Shown: positions 1-7,346, counted from the first letter of the stretch. The stretch is DNA of 35,164 bases from a bacterium (GCA_028713675.1 JAQTNV010000034.1:1-35164), one strand, 5' to 3'. The notes: a model not told the origin generated them from the letters alone. Numbers and translations: made by a program.

Positions 1-1227
1 CCATCGGCGCCGTTTTTCCGGGAGATGCTCAGCATGCTTTTCAGCCGGGAAGAAGCCGAGCTGGCGACCAAGATGCCCACCCAACTCACCGACCTGGACA
101 CCCTCGCCCGGAGCACCGGAATTCCGTCGAGAAAACTTCAGAACATGCTGGAGAAAATGGCCAGCCGCGGCCTGGTCCTGGATCTCGAAAGAAACGGCAA
201 GAATTATTATCTCCTGTCCCCCACAATCCCGGGGCTGCTCGAAATGTCGTTTATGAGGGACAGGGATGACATCTCCCAGAAGGAGCTGGCGAAGCTTCTC
301 TCGCAGGGAATGAATGACCAGGGATTTCTTCGGGCTATGTTCGGGGGGAAAACCCAGTTTGGCCGGGTGCTTCCGCACCAGGAAGCCATCGCGGAAAAAT
401 ACCATCACCAGGTCGCCTCCTACGAAAAGGCAGAGGACATTTTCCGGGAAGCCCGGACGATCTCGGTGGCCCGCTGCTACTGCCGCAGCGAGAAGAAACT
501 GACCGAGGATGAATGCGCTCATCCCCTGGAGACCTGCACCTGCATCAACACCACGGCGGAATTCCTGATCCGCCATGACCTGGGCCGCAAAATCGAAAAG
601 GAGGAAGCGCTGGACATCCTGGCCCGGACCGGGGAACTCGGGATGGTGCACGTGATCGACAATGTCCGGCAGCGCCCTACCTTCATCTGCCACTGCTGTT
701 CCTGCTCCTGCCAGATCATGCGGGGCTTCCGGAGCTTCGAGGAGTTCCCGACGGTGGTTTCCTCCAATTTCCTGGCGCGGGTCGAAGCGGAGAAATGCAT
801 CGGCTGCGGTCGCTGCGCCCGGGCCTGCCCGGTGGGGGCGATTAAACTGGAGAAGATCTGGGAACCCGAAGCCGGCCTGCAGGCGGAGGTGGACGGTTCC
901 GTCTGCATCGGTTGCGGGGTATGCGTCCGGTCCTGCCGGAAGGAAGCGCTGGAACTCGAACCCCGTAAGGAGCGCCACATTACTCCGGAAACCATTTTCC
1001 ACCGTCTGCTCTTAATGGCGATGGAAAGGGGCAAACTGGCCGACCTGGCGTTTTACGACCCCACGAAATTCACCCATCGGACCGGAAGGATCATGCTCAA
1101 GACATTCCTGCGGATGCCGCTCCTGCAGAGGGCCATGCTGCAAAAGGAATTCAACTCCCGTTTCCTGGACTTCATCTATGCCGGCATCCGCCGGACCGAT
1201 CTGGGCAAGATCCTCGAGGACTTTTAA
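1..1227 (+). CDS. Winged-helix / multi-cluster 4Fe-4S protein (5' partial)
   Basis: The frame is open from base 1; the first in-frame ATG is at base 25, but the residues before it read as normal protein, so the true start is probably upstream. Numbering from that Met: residues about 20-65 resemble a winged helix (DNA-binding or fold-only); 151-173 hold Cys151, 153, 164, 171 and 173; 222-229 hold a dense CHCCSCSC patch; 258-268 and 294-304 are two CxxCxxCxxxC ferredoxin motifs, of which the first ends in the classic CP and the second in CR. This predicts two 4Fe-4S clusters plus extra metal or cluster ligands. The C-terminal 90 residues are basic and unrecognised. A redox sensor or an electron-transfer partner are both possible. 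The specific family is not known to me. A strong terminator follows. Confidence 0.8.
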   Translation, partial: PSAPFFREMLSMLFSREEAELATKMPTQLTDLDTLARSTGIPSRKLQNMLEKMASRGLVLDLERNGKNYYLLSPTIPGLLEMSFMRDRDDISQKELAKLLSQGMNDQGFLRAMFGGKTQFGRVLPHQEAIAEKYHHQVASYEKAEDIFREARTISVARCYCRSEKKLTEDECAHPLETCTCINTTAEFLIRHDLGRKIEKEEALDILARTGELGMVHVIDNVRQRPTFICHCCSCSCQIMRGFRSFEEFPTVVSSNFLARVEAEKCIGCGRCARACPVGAIKLEKIWEPEAGLQAEVDGSVCIGCGVCVRSCRKEALELEPRKERHITPETIFHRLLLMAMERGKLADLAFYDPTKFTHRTGRIMLKTFLRMPLLQRAMLQKEFNSRFLDFIYAGIRRTDLGKILEDF

Positions 1228-1255
1228 CCTTTTCCAGAGACTGATCCGTGGTAAT

Positions 1256-1288
1256 AAAAGAGGCCTGTAATCAGGGCCTCTTTTATTA
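1256..1288 (+). terminator. Rho-independent terminator of the Fe-S gene
   Basis: A perfect 10-bp stem, AAAAGAGGCC (1256-1265) with GGCCTCTTTT (1275-1284), closes a 9-base loop and runs into a T-rich tail. The stem core (GAGGCC/GGCCTC) is shared with the hairpins at 3230, 4756 and 24898. Confidence 0.9.
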
Positions 1289-1315
1289 TTTCAGTATTTT
1301 CTGGATTCCGGCTCT

Positions 1316-1529
1316 GTCCTACCGATCAGACTGGAGCCTGAAGTCCCGGATTATCCGTTTTATTGGGGGATAGGATCTTCCGGTGAAGGGGGCGGCAGAA
1401 AAATAGTAAGCAGCCTCCGGCCTGGAGGGCCTACCCTCCGGCCTGTAAGCCCTACGGGCTGGAAGCGGGCCCGGAGGGTAAGCAGTAAGCAGAAAAATAA
1501 GGTGATAGGTGATAGGTCGTAGGTCATAG
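1316..1529. repeat. Intergenic repeat R, copy 1, with heptamer tandem repeats
   Basis: First copy of an interspersed element also found at 3257, 4784 and 7347. Shared landmarks in order are a GATCAGAC/GGTCAGAC-like left edge, CCCGGATTATCC, GATCTTCCGGTGAA, CAGAAAAATAGTAAGCAG and a CCTCCGG...CCGGAGG hairpin. This copy carries an additional AGCCC-TAC-GGGCT palindrome (1447-1459) and ends in four 7-base tandem units (GTGATAG, GTGATAG, GTCGTAG, GTCATAG) at 1502-1529. No protein is called here. Confidence 0.75.
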
Positions 1530-1680
1530 GCAAGAGACAAGAGGCAAACCCGTGAGGCGTAAGGCGGGGGTGCCGCCTCATATCCAATCTGAAAAAGCCT
1601 GCGGCGTAACTTCAATTTTTTCAACCAGCATTATTAAATAAGCTCTTTAGTTTCCGAACGTTCCTCAAGAGCAGAATCAC

Positions 1681-1709
1681 TTAGATAAGATAACAAAACG
1701 TGCTAAAAT
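1681..1709 (+). promoter_or_regulatory. Putative sigma70-type promoter for the lipoprotein gene
   Basis: TTAGAT (1681-1686), a 17-base spacer, then TAAAAT (1704-1709), in an AT-rich stretch about 75 bases before the start codon at 1785. This is a pattern match only. The rest of 1530-1784 shows no gene. Confidence 0.4.
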
Positions 1710-1784
1710 TAAACTTCTAACTTTCAGTTACTTGAGGCTAAATAGCCAAGTCATTAACTATTCTCAACCACAAGGAGGATTAAC

Positions 1785-2330
1785 ATGCGAACAAATCGCA
1801 GAAGCATCTACATTTTTCTTTCCACTCTGGCGCTTGGCCTCGTCATTGCCGGCTGTGCAAGTGATAAAGAGGCGGAGCAGCTCAAGACGGAGGCGAAGCT
1901 GGTCGCCAGCCACCTCACGATCTTCGACGACCTCGATTTCCGCGTGTTCACCGGCCAGCAGTGGGTAGATCTCCACCGCAGCCATTCGAACGACATCACC
2001 GTCTTCTGGCCCGACGGGCACTCGACCAAGGGCATCGAGAAGCACATTGAGGACCTGAAGGCGCTGTTCGTCTGGGCGCCGGACACGCGGATCAAGGAAC
2101 ATCCGGTCAAGATCGGGCAGAAGGACTGGACGGCGGTCATCGGCTTCATGGAAGGGACCTTTACCAAGCCCATGCCCATCGGAGAGGGCAAAACCATTCC
2201 ACCGACCGGCAAGGCCTACAAAATCAGGATGGCGACCATCGGCCACTGGAACAAAGACGGCGTGATGGATGAGGAGTACCTGTTCTGGGACAACCAAGAC
2301 TTCTACAAGCAGATCGGGCTCGGCAAGTAA
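1785..2330 (+). CDS. SnoaL-like (polyketide-cyclase fold) lipoprotein
   Basis: 181 residues. A basic start and hydrophobic segment end in the lipobox LVIAGC (Cys about 24), so export and lipidation are expected. The remainder looks like a SnoaL/NTF2-like ester-cyclase domain: an early helix carrying the DLDFRVFTG stretch, then strands with ITVFWPDG, a GxxxGIEKHIEDLKALF helix, and a late hydrophobic strand with WNKDGVMDEEYLFWDNQDFYKQIG, typical of this fold. Catalysis cannot be assigned. AAGGAGG lies 7 bases before the ATG, which supports this start. The dioxygenase begins 2 bases after the stop, so the two are probably one transcript. Codon use is more GCG/CTC/TCG-rich than in the later operons, which hints at separate ancestry. 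Confidence 0.7.
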   Translation: MRTNRRSIYIFLSTLALGLVIAGCASDKEAEQLKTEAKLVASHLTIFDDLDFRVFTGQQWVDLHRSHSNDITVFWPDGHSTKGIEKHIEDLKALFVWAPDTRIKEHPVKIGQKDWTAVIGFMEGTFTKPMPIGEGKTIPPTGKAYKIRMATIGHWNKDGVMDEEYLFWDNQDFYKQIGLGK

Positions 2331-2332
2331 GA

Positions 2333-3184
2333 ATGGACGTGGTTGGGGGAAAATCCACCAGATCAAAAAGGGCGGAACCGGCCGGGAAAAAGGAAGGCCG
2401 GCGGATTAAATCGAGCGGGCGGATGCCGGTCATCTTCGCCGCCCACGGGGCGCCGGTTCTTCTCGACGACGAGGTCTGGAAGGCCGAGTTCGCCGCATGG
2501 GCGAAGGCCCTGCCTCGGCCGGTGAGCATCCTCATGGTCTCGGCTCACTGGGTGGAGCGGCCGGCGACGCTGGGCGCCACGAATAAGGTGCCACTCGTCT
2601 ATGACTTTTTCGGTTTTCCCGAGAAATACTACCGAACCCAGTACCCGTCTCCCGGCGCTCCCGGGCTCGCCTCCCGAGTCCGCGAGCTCCTCCAAAAGAG
2701 GAACTTCGCCGTGGCCGAAGCTCCGGAACGCGGCCTTGACCACGGCGCCTATGTGCCGTTGGTGGCCATGTACCCCGGGGCCGATATCCCGGTGCTTCAG
2801 CTCTCGATGCCCGGTCTCGACGCCCGAGAACTCTTTAAGCTCGGGCAGGCTCTCGCTCCCCTCCGCGAGGAAGGGGTGTTGATCTTCGGAAGCGGGTTTC
2901 TCACGCATAACATGCAGTACGCCTTTCGTCCCGGGATTCCGGAATGGGCGCGAGCCTTCGATGCCTGGGCCGCCGACGCGCTCGCGCGTCTTGATTTCGA
3001 GACGCTTCAGGATTTCCAGGTGCGCGCTCCGGCGGCCCGAATGGCGCTTCCCACCTGGGAGCATTACGCCCCGGTCCTGGTGGCGGCCGGGGCGGTGGCC
3101 GAAGAGCGACCGGAGACCACCTTTCCGATCACGGGCTGGTGGCTGGAAGGGGCGTTTACGAAAAGGTCCGTGCAGTTCGGCTGA
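2333..3184 (+). CDS. LigB/DODA-type (YgiD-like) extradiol dioxygenase family protein
   Basis: 283 residues from the first ATG. The first 30 residues are basic and low in conservation signals, and an internal ATG at 2423 (MPVIFAAHGAP) fits the usual family start better; neither has a clear ribosome site, and the first could be coupled to the upstream stop. Class III dioxygenase landmarks are visible: AAHGAP (His38), SAHW (His72), GLDHGAYVPL (His137), SGFLTHN (His192) and PTWEHYAPVL (His244), in the order expected for the single-metal DODA/YgiD subgroup. Family members open catechols or DOPA with O2, but many bacterial homologues have no proven substrate, and the role in a presumed anaerobe is unclear. 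The preceding lipoprotein is likely cotranscribed. Confidence 0.85.
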   Translation: MDVVGGKSTRSKRAEPAGKKEGRRIKSSGRMPVIFAAHGAPVLLDDEVWKAEFAAWAKALPRPVSILMVSAHWVERPATLGATNKVPLVYDFFGFPEKYYRTQYPSPGAPGLASRVRELLQKRNFAVAEAPERGLDHGAYVPLVAMYPGADIPVLQLSMPGLDARELFKLGQALAPLREEGVLIFGSGFLTHNMQYAFRPGIPEWARAFDAWAADALARLDFETLQDFQVRAPAARMALPTWEHYAPVLVAAGAVAEERPETTFPITGWWLEGAFTKRSVQFG

Positions 3185-3229
3185 CCGGCGCGCGCGTGAT
3201 ACTGAGGTAAAAAAGTAAATCCAGAAATA

Positions 3230-3256
3230 GAGGCCCGTGATTAGGGCCTCGATTTT
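3230..3256 (+). terminator. Rho-independent terminator after the dioxygenase gene
   Basis: GAGGCCC (3230-3236), 7-base loop GTGATTA, GGGCCTC (3244-3250), then GATTTTT. It has the same core as the hairpin at 1256. Confidence 0.85.
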
Positions 3257-3447
3257 TACCCCATTCAGAATAACCGTTATCCTCCCCTCCCCTACCGGTC
3301 AGACCGAATCTTAAAATCCCGGATTATCCTTTTTATTGAGGGATATGATCTTCCGGTGAATGGGGCGGCAGAAAAATAGTAAGCAGCCTCCGGCCTGGAG
3401 GGCCTACGGCCCGGAGGGTAAGCAGTAGGCAGTAGGCAGTAGGCAAC
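3257..3447. repeat. Intergenic repeat R, copy 2, with AGTAGGC heptamers
   Basis: Same element as 1316-1529: GGTCAGAC edge, CCCGGATTATCC, GATCTTCCGGTGAA, the CCTCCGG...CCGGAGG hairpin at 3387-3418, then three exact AGTAGGC units at 3424-3444. Confidence 0.75.
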
Positions 3448-3468
3448 CAAAAGCCGTAAGACTTGAGG

Positions 3469-3504
3469 CGTAAGGCGTGAGGAGTTAACCCCTTACTCCT
3501 TACG
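3469..3504. repeat. Imperfect inverted repeat
   Basis: CGTAAGG (3469-3475) pairs with CCTTACG (3498-3504); the inner bases GTGAGG/CCTTAC extend the stem with mismatches. It could fold as a hairpin in either strand. No T-run follows, so terminator function is doubtful. Confidence 0.45.
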
Positions 3505-3616
3505 TGTTTATAACGCCTGACGGTCCTTAGCTTTGCCGCCCGCCTCTTTACTGGGGAATGTTTTTATTTGACCTCCGCACCTCTCTTTCAAATTTCTTTT
3601 CAGATATCCCTTCTTT

Positions 3617-3682
3617 TTAATCATTTCTTAACTTTCTCCTAATAATCATTTAACTTTCCCCTCATAATCCCTTAACAAACCG
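3617..3682 (+). promoter_or_regulatory. 11/22-bp direct repeats ahead of the phosphate transporter
   Basis: TTAACT at 3628, TTAACT at 3650 and TTAACA at 3672 recur with exactly 22-base spacing. The intervening 11-mers at 3639 and 3661 (CTAATAATC..., CTCATAATC...) also match each other. An 11-base half-unit and 22-base full unit are the geometry of PhoB/PhoP-class direct-repeat sites. The bases are not the E. coli Pho box, so a regulator cannot be named. Confidence 0.45.
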
Positions 3683-3744
3683 AATCTAAAATTTTCTCAG
3701 AATGGATAAACGGAAAAACCGAGGAAACCTAACCTGCACTTCAT

Positions 3745-4740
3745 ATGATCACTGACGCGATTATCCCCCTCATTCCGGTTCTTCTTCTCATTCTTGCCGC
3801 CGAGTTCGTCAACGGCTGGCATGACGCCTCCAACGCCATCGCCACGGTGGTTTCCACTCGAGTTCTTTCTCCTGCACAGGCCCTGGCTATGGCTGCGGTG
3901 CTGAACTTCGTGGGGACCATGTCCGGGACCGCGGTGGCCATGACTATCGGGAAAGGGTTCGTCCGCCCGGAGGTTATCAATATAACCACCGTAGCGGCGG
4001 CGATGGTGTCGGTAATCTCCTGGGGCATTTTTACCTGGTATTACGGTTTGCCCTCGAGCACCAGCCATGCTTTGGTTTCCGCGTTGACCGGGGCAGGCTT
4101 GGCCACGGCAGGATCCTCGGCTCTGCTTTTCGAGGGCTGGCGCAAGATCCTGACCGGGCTCGGCCTCTCCACTTTCCTCGGGTTTATGGGCGGTTTTTCC
4201 GTAATGGTTTTGATCTACCGAACCCTTTTTAAAGTTCGCCCAGGAATAATCAGGAAGATTTTCAGCCGCCTGCAGATCCTTTCCGCCGCCTTCATGGCTT
4301 TTGCACACGGTTCCAACGACGGCCAGAAATTCATGGGGGCTTTCACACTTGCCTTGGTCCTGGGTGGGGTCCTGCCTGTTTTCAAAATTCCTATCTGGGT
4401 AATCATCATTTGTGCGTTGGTGATGGCGTTGGGAACCGCTTCAGGGGGCTGGAGGATAATCAAGACCATGGGAATGAGAATGACCAAGTTGGAACCAGTA
4501 CAAGGATTCGGCGCCGAGACCGGGGCAGCATTAACGATAGAGCTCGCCTCCCGGCTGGGCATTCCCCTTTCCACCACACACACAATCAGCACCTCGATCA
4601 TGGGCGTAGGCTCCACCAGGAAACTCTCCGCGGTCCGCTGGGGCGTAGGGAAGCAGATCGTTACCGCCTGGATATTTACTTTCCCGGCCTGCTTTTTAAT
4701 CGGATGGGTTACCTACCAGATTTTTAAACTGCTATTTTAG
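3745..4740 (+). CDS. pit: PiT-family inorganic phosphate transporter
   Basis: 331 residues, the short form of the family, almost wholly hydrophobic with about ten predicted membrane helices. Hallmarks are the two inverted signature repeats: NGWHDASNAIA near residues 23-32 and HGSNDGQK at 188-195, plus the paired SSTSHAL (104-110) and GIPLSTTHT (272-280) motifs. PiT proteins import phosphate (as metal phosphate or with cations) across the inner membrane. The start is the first ATG of the frame; GAGGAAA lies about 18 bases upstream, farther than ideal, so translation initiation may be weak. It appears monocistronic, with no PhoU-like DUF47 partner next to it, although that pairing is common for this family. 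The direct repeats just upstream may be its control site. Confidence 0.95.
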   Translation: MITDAIIPLIPVLLLILAAEFVNGWHDASNAIATVVSTRVLSPAQALAMAAVLNFVGTMSGTAVAMTIGKGFVRPEVINITTVAAAMVSVISWGIFTWYYGLPSSTSHALVSALTGAGLATAGSSALLFEGWRKILTGLGLSTFLGFMGGFSVMVLIYRTLFKVRPGIIRKIFSRLQILSAAFMAFAHGSNDGQKFMGAFTLALVLGGVLPVFKIPIWVIIICALVMALGTASGGWRIIKTMGMRMTKLEPVQGFGAETGAALTIELASRLGIPLSTTHTISTSIMGVGSTRKLSAVRWGVGKQIVTAWIFTFPACFLIGWVTYQIFKLLF

Positions 4741-4755
4741 TCTTGCCTAAAAAAA

Positions 4756-4783
4756 GAGGCACGCAGTTAGGGCCTCGATTTTT
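4756..4783 (+). terminator. Degenerate terminator after pit
   Basis: GAGGC (4756-4760) and GCCTC (4772-4776) followed by GATTTTT. It is the 3230 hairpin with substitutions in the left arm, leaving a 5-bp stem. Confidence 0.6.
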
Positions 4784-4955
4784 ATCCCAGCCAGAATAAC
4801 CGCCCCTTACTCTTCCCTGTCAGACCGGAGCCTGAAGTCCCGGATTATCAATTTTTTAATCACCCTCCCCCTCCCCCCTCCCCTTCCCGCCTTTGACGGG
4901 ACACGCCAAGGGAGGGGGAAAACAGGGGGGATATGATCTTCCGGCGAAGGGGGGC
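4784..4955. repeat. Intergenic repeat R, copy 3, interrupted
   Basis: The left part (GTCAGACC, CCTGAAGTCCCGGATTATC) and the right part (GATATGATCTTCCGG) match the other R copies. Between them, about 4860-4925 holds a C-rich/G-rich segment absent from copies 1, 2 and 4, whose arms (CCCTCCCC... and ...GGGAGGGGG) can pair. It looks like a small hairpin element nested in R. Confidence 0.6.
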
Positions 4956-4961
4956 CTGCCC

Positions 4962-5101
4962 TCCGTAGCCCCTGTCCTCCGTAGCTTTAGCGTAGGAGGA
5001 TTGGCGAAGGGGGGTGGCGTTTATCCTCCGAAGTTTTAACATAGGAGGATCTGCCCGCCATAGCCTCCGACTTCGCTAAAGCTATGTCGGACAGGTTGGC
5101 G
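4962..5101. repeat. S-type palindrome cluster 1
   Basis: Three short palindromes in series: TCCTCC...GGAGGA at 4975-5000, a diverged copy at 5024-5049, and TCCGAC...GTCGGA at 5066-5091, with GTAGCTTTAGCG-like cores and TTGGCGAAGG between them. Related stretches occur near 5742, 24975 and 30127. Open frames across them are repeat-derived and not called. Confidence 0.65.
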
Positions 5102-5224
5102 AAGGCTGGGGGATGCCGCCTTCCACTTAATTAAAAAGATCCGGGCAGAAGGGGCGGGCCCCATCCCGGGGAAAATAGGCGTTCCCCGGCGGAGAGGGCC
5201 ATTACCAGATTGAGGGTATCCGGC

Positions 5225-5665
5225 ATGCTGGAGAAATATGATCGCGACAACCTCTCCAAGATTTATTCCCGGGAAGATTTCCAGGCCTGCCGGAAGCATT
5301 TTGGTTTTCTGGCGGATGAATACGATTACACCCTCAACCAGGTAACCATAAACTACGACTATTACGATGGCTTAGACCAGGTTATTTTCGAATTCCTGAA
5401 GTTCAACTCGAGCGTGAGGATCACCTACGAAAACCTCTATACGCGGGATTTTTCCTATGATCTCTCGGTAGTAATCGAGCGGGATGGAAGCAAAAAATAC
5501 GCTACCTGGAGCATCCTGGTGACGAAAGCCGAGCGCCTGAAGGTGAACGAACCGTGTGGCCGGAACCTGCCGGACAAAAATGTTGATTCCAGGTTCGAGA
5601 CGGTCGCCCGTCATGTCCGCGAGAATTCCGATAACTTCCTCGGACCGGCTCCCGGCCCCCGGTAG
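5225..5665 (+). CDS. Small hypothetical protein
   Basis: 146 residues from the ATG at 5225, chosen because GAGGG (5212-5216) sits 8 bases before it; an in-frame TTG 15 bases earlier is less likely. The protein is soluble, with no signal peptide or membrane segment. It is rich in Tyr and acidic residues in the first half (YDYTLNQVTINYDYYDGLDQVIFEFLKF), alternating in a way that suggests beta strands, and has a charged tail ending PAPGPR. The family is not recognised. It stands alone between R/S repeats and the toxin-antitoxin pair. The normal ribosome site and consistent codon use favour a real gene. Confidence 0.6.
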   Translation: MLEKYDRDNLSKIYSREDFQACRKHFGFLADEYDYTLNQVTINYDYYDGLDQVIFEFLKFNSSVRITYENLYTRDFSYDLSVVIERDGSKKYATWSILVTKAERLKVNEPCGRNLPDKNVDSRFETVARHVRENSDNFLGPAPGPR

Positions 5666-5811
5666 GCTCTCTCCACAATAGACTGTTTTTGTTTTGACAC
5701 TATGGACTCAACAGACTCAATGGACGCTTTTGCCCTCTGCCCTACCTGTCCTCCGACCTTTCCGATATAGCCTCGGCGTAGGAGGGAGCCTTGGCCAAGA
5801 CGGGTAATGAT
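5666..5811. other. Intergenic spacer with short direct repeats and an S palindrome
   Basis: 5700-5727 contains overlapping near-repeats of ATGGACTCAA/CAGACTCAATGGAC. From about 5742 an S-type stretch follows (TCCTCCGAC, GATATAGCC, GTAGGAGG). No gene is visible. Confidence 0.4.
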
Positions 5812-6078
5812 TTAAGACGGCGGGACAGAACGATAAACTTCTTTGCGATGGGCGATCCTTAATACCAGGACCTGGCCGGGCCTTTTTGAATATATCGCCC
5901 GGTAATCCCCTGCCCGGTATCGAAAAAGCCCCTGGAATTCTCCCGTCAGGGCTGTCCCGGCATCAGGATTTTCCGAAAGCACCTTCTCCATTTTGTTAAT
6001 AACCCTTCGCGCCTCCTGTTTATCGATGCGCTTCAGATCTTTAATGACCGTAGTCTTGTAAGTGATTTTAGTAATCAA
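5812..6078 (-). CDS. RelE/ParE-family toxin (mRNA interferase-like)
   Basis: 88 residues on the - strand, the usual length for RelE-type toxins. It has the fold's typical order: a basic first strand (ITYKTTVIKDLKRI), helices, then GLFRYRAGDYRAIYSK and the late LVLRIAHRKEVYR strand, in which Arg, His and Lys/Tyr residues form the RelE active face. Members cleave ribosome-bound mRNA or inhibit gyrase (ParE); the sequence does not decide which. The start codon is TTG with only a purine-rich AAAAGAAAA ahead, and no ATG exists in the open frame upstream, so expression may be weak or the true start may have been lost. The cognate antitoxin is unusually far upstream (216 bases). Confidence 0.8.
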   Translation of the reverse strand: MITKITYKTTVIKDLKRIDKQEARRVINKMEKVLSENPDAGTALTGEFQGLFRYRAGDYRAIYSKRPGQVLVLRIAHRKEVYRSVPPS

Positions 6079-6294
6079 TTTTCTTTTTGATTCTGCAAAA
6101 AAATAAAATAAACAGAAAACGTATAGGCAATAACTTAAATTTATTATTCTTTATAAATAATTATTAGTTTCTTCATTTGCATAAACATATACTAAGGTTA
6201 ATACCTTATTATATAAATATAAACTACCTAATATATTATCATGCTAACCTTAATTAAATGTCAAGGGTTAAGTTCTGTGGCCTTGCTGGTGATT
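6079..6294. other. AT-rich spacer splitting the toxin-antitoxin pair
   Basis: The first 160 bases are strikingly AT-rich against GC-rich surroundings. TAAGGT-TAAT-ACCTTA (6193-6208) is a perfect 6-bp dyad. TAAGGTTA at 6193 also recurs inverted as TAACCTTA at 6245-6252. It could hold a toxin promoter or be an insertion. No ORF of interest is present. Confidence 0.5.
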
Positions 6295-6513
6295 TTAAAG
6301 GCCAAGGGACTTTTTCAGTTCCGCGCTGGAAATTACAGCGTCATCCTTGTCCCGCAAGCGGTCCAGCGCAATCTGGTAATCGGCATACTCGGCCAGGTAC
6401 GTTTCCAGGGCCTTCTTAATTAAATAGGTTTTGGGACGGTCCAGAGAAACCGCCAGGGCATCGAGCGCCTCTGAAAGTTCCTTGGGAAGCCTGATTGAAA
6501 CCGCGGCAGTCAT
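6295..6513 (-). CDS. Ribbon-helix-helix (CopG/RelB-like) antitoxin
   Basis: 72 residues on the - strand. The N-terminus (AVSIRLPKELSEALDALAVSLDRPKTYLIKKALETYLAEY) is a textbook ribbon-helix-helix: a DNA-contacting beta strand VSIRLP, then two helices with the turn around SLDRP. The acidic C-terminus (LRDKDDAVISSAELKKSLGL) is the toxin-binding tail. Such antitoxins repress their own operon and neutralise the RelE partner. AAGGAGG lies 5 bases before the ATG. A TTGGAA-N17-TATACT promoter sits just upstream, consistent with self-regulation. Confidence 0.85.
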   Translation of the reverse strand: MTAAVSIRLPKELSEALDALAVSLDRPKTYLIKKALETYLAEYADYQIALDRLRDKDDAVISSAELKKSLGL

Positions 6514-6534
6514 AAAATCCTCCTTTGTATGACA

Positions 6535-6586
6535 AGTATATCATGTGCATCTTTGTATTCCAAGGATTGTCATAATTCCAACAATC
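6535..6586 (-). promoter_or_regulatory. Antitoxin promoter with dyad
   Basis: On the - strand, TTGGAA (+ coordinates 6558-6563), a 17-base spacer and TATACT (6535-6540) form a good sigma70 match, followed by a ribosome site at 6519-6525. A GATTGT...ACAATC dyad (6565-6570, 6581-6586) just upstream may be an operator. Confidence 0.55.
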
Positions 6587-6648
6587 AGCGTACCCCCTGA
6601 ATTTATTATGCCCGGATTTTGGGGAGCTGGTTTAATCAGCCGTTTTTA

Positions 6649-6676
6649 TTGACCCCTGCGCCCAAAGTTATAAAAT
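6649..6676 (+). promoter_or_regulatory. Promoter module P, copy 1
   Basis: TTGACC (6649-6654), 16-base spacer ending AAAGTTA, TAAAAT (6671-6676). The flank CAGCCGTTTTTA and an upstream CCCGGATTTTGGGG are shared with copies at 25118, 26870 and 31500. The start codon is about 38 bases downstream. Confidence 0.75.
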
Positions 6677-6713
6677 ACAGGAAATTTATAGCCCTAAATT
6701 TAGGAGTCAACAG

Positions 6714-7346
6714 ATGATCAGATCACGAACAAGTTATCAGCTGATGATGTCTATTGGCGCGATTATTTTGGTTTTCTTTCTTTTCGCCGGTTGCCGGGAC
6801 CGTGGCGGGCCCCGCGCCGGCATGGGGCTGGCCTCCGCCGCTCCCGCCATCGGGACCGGGGCCCCGGCGGGTCAGGCAGCTGACCCGCGCTTCCCGCCGC
6901 TGCCGCTCGCTTCCAACGGCCTCACGCTCCGCGCCGAGGTGCCGCCGGTCATCGCTCCCGGCGAGGACTTCCCGATCACGGCGGTGTTCACCTACGACGG
7001 CCAGGGGGAGTTGGCCGTGCTCCCCCGCGCGCTCGGCGTGAACTTCGCATCACGCGGGCCCCAGCAGCCCGACTACGTGCCGCTCCCGGGGCCACCGAAG
7101 GACATCTACCCCGACGCCCAGCTGATCCGCCGCGGGAAACCTGTGCGCGCGGTCGTGAGCTTCAATATCGCGCGGGGTGGCGCCTTGTGGCGCCTGCCCG
7201 AAGGCCCCTATGACCTCACGCTTCGTTACGGCGTCGGTCCCAACACCCGCCTGCCCGAGGGCAGTCCGCTGGCGGGGGCCCCAGCCTGGGCGGGGGCCGT
7301 CGCCAGCCCGCCGGTCCCGATCACGGTCACCGCTAAGAAGCCGTAG
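6714..7346 (+). CDS. GC-rich lipoprotein of unknown function
   Basis: 210 residues. An N-terminal hydrophobic run ends in LFAGC (Cys about 27), a lipobox, so it is likely an exported lipoprotein. After a low-complexity Ala/Gly/Pro linker, residues about 65-205 look like a beta-sandwich (LTLRAEVPPVIAPGEDFPITAVFTY, then RAVVSFNIARGG and YDLTLRYGVG), resembling bacterial Ig-like or transport-associated domains. No enzyme motif is visible. AGGAG lies shortly before the ATG, and promoter module P precedes it. The coding sequence is far more GC-rich than its flanks, and the stop codon abuts the right half of a terminator hairpin whose left arm is missing, which suggests the gene was inserted. The family is not recognised. 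Confidence 0.7.
   Translation: MIRSRTSYQLMMSIGAIILVFFLFAGCRDRGGPRAGMGLASAAPAIGTGAPAGQAADPRFPPLPLASNGLTLRAEVPPVIAPGEDFPITAVFTYDGQGELAVLPRALGVNFASRGPQQPDYVPLPGPPKDIYPDAQLIRRGKPVRAVVSFNIARGGALWRLPEGPYDLTLRYGVGPNTRLPEGSPLAGAPAWAGAVASPPVPITVTAKKP

Noticed and set aside
1319-1624. Possible 101-residue - strand protein, with a similar one at 7394-7699
   Set aside because: Only the repeat-derived tail is shared; the N-terminal parts differ entirely. Kept as a finding about the repeat and not as genes.
3424-3444. CRISPR array from AGTAGGC repeats
   Set aside because: The units are 7 bases long with no spacers; simple tandem repeats.
4860-5299. Two - strand frames encoding SYAKATED-like and RGYGG-like peptides
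   Set aside because: They lie wholly in R/S repeats, one runs into the 5225 gene, and the peptides derive from palindromes.
6241-6423. 60-residue + strand frame over the antitoxin
   Set aside because: Antisense to a clear ribbon-helix-helix gene, without a ribosome site.
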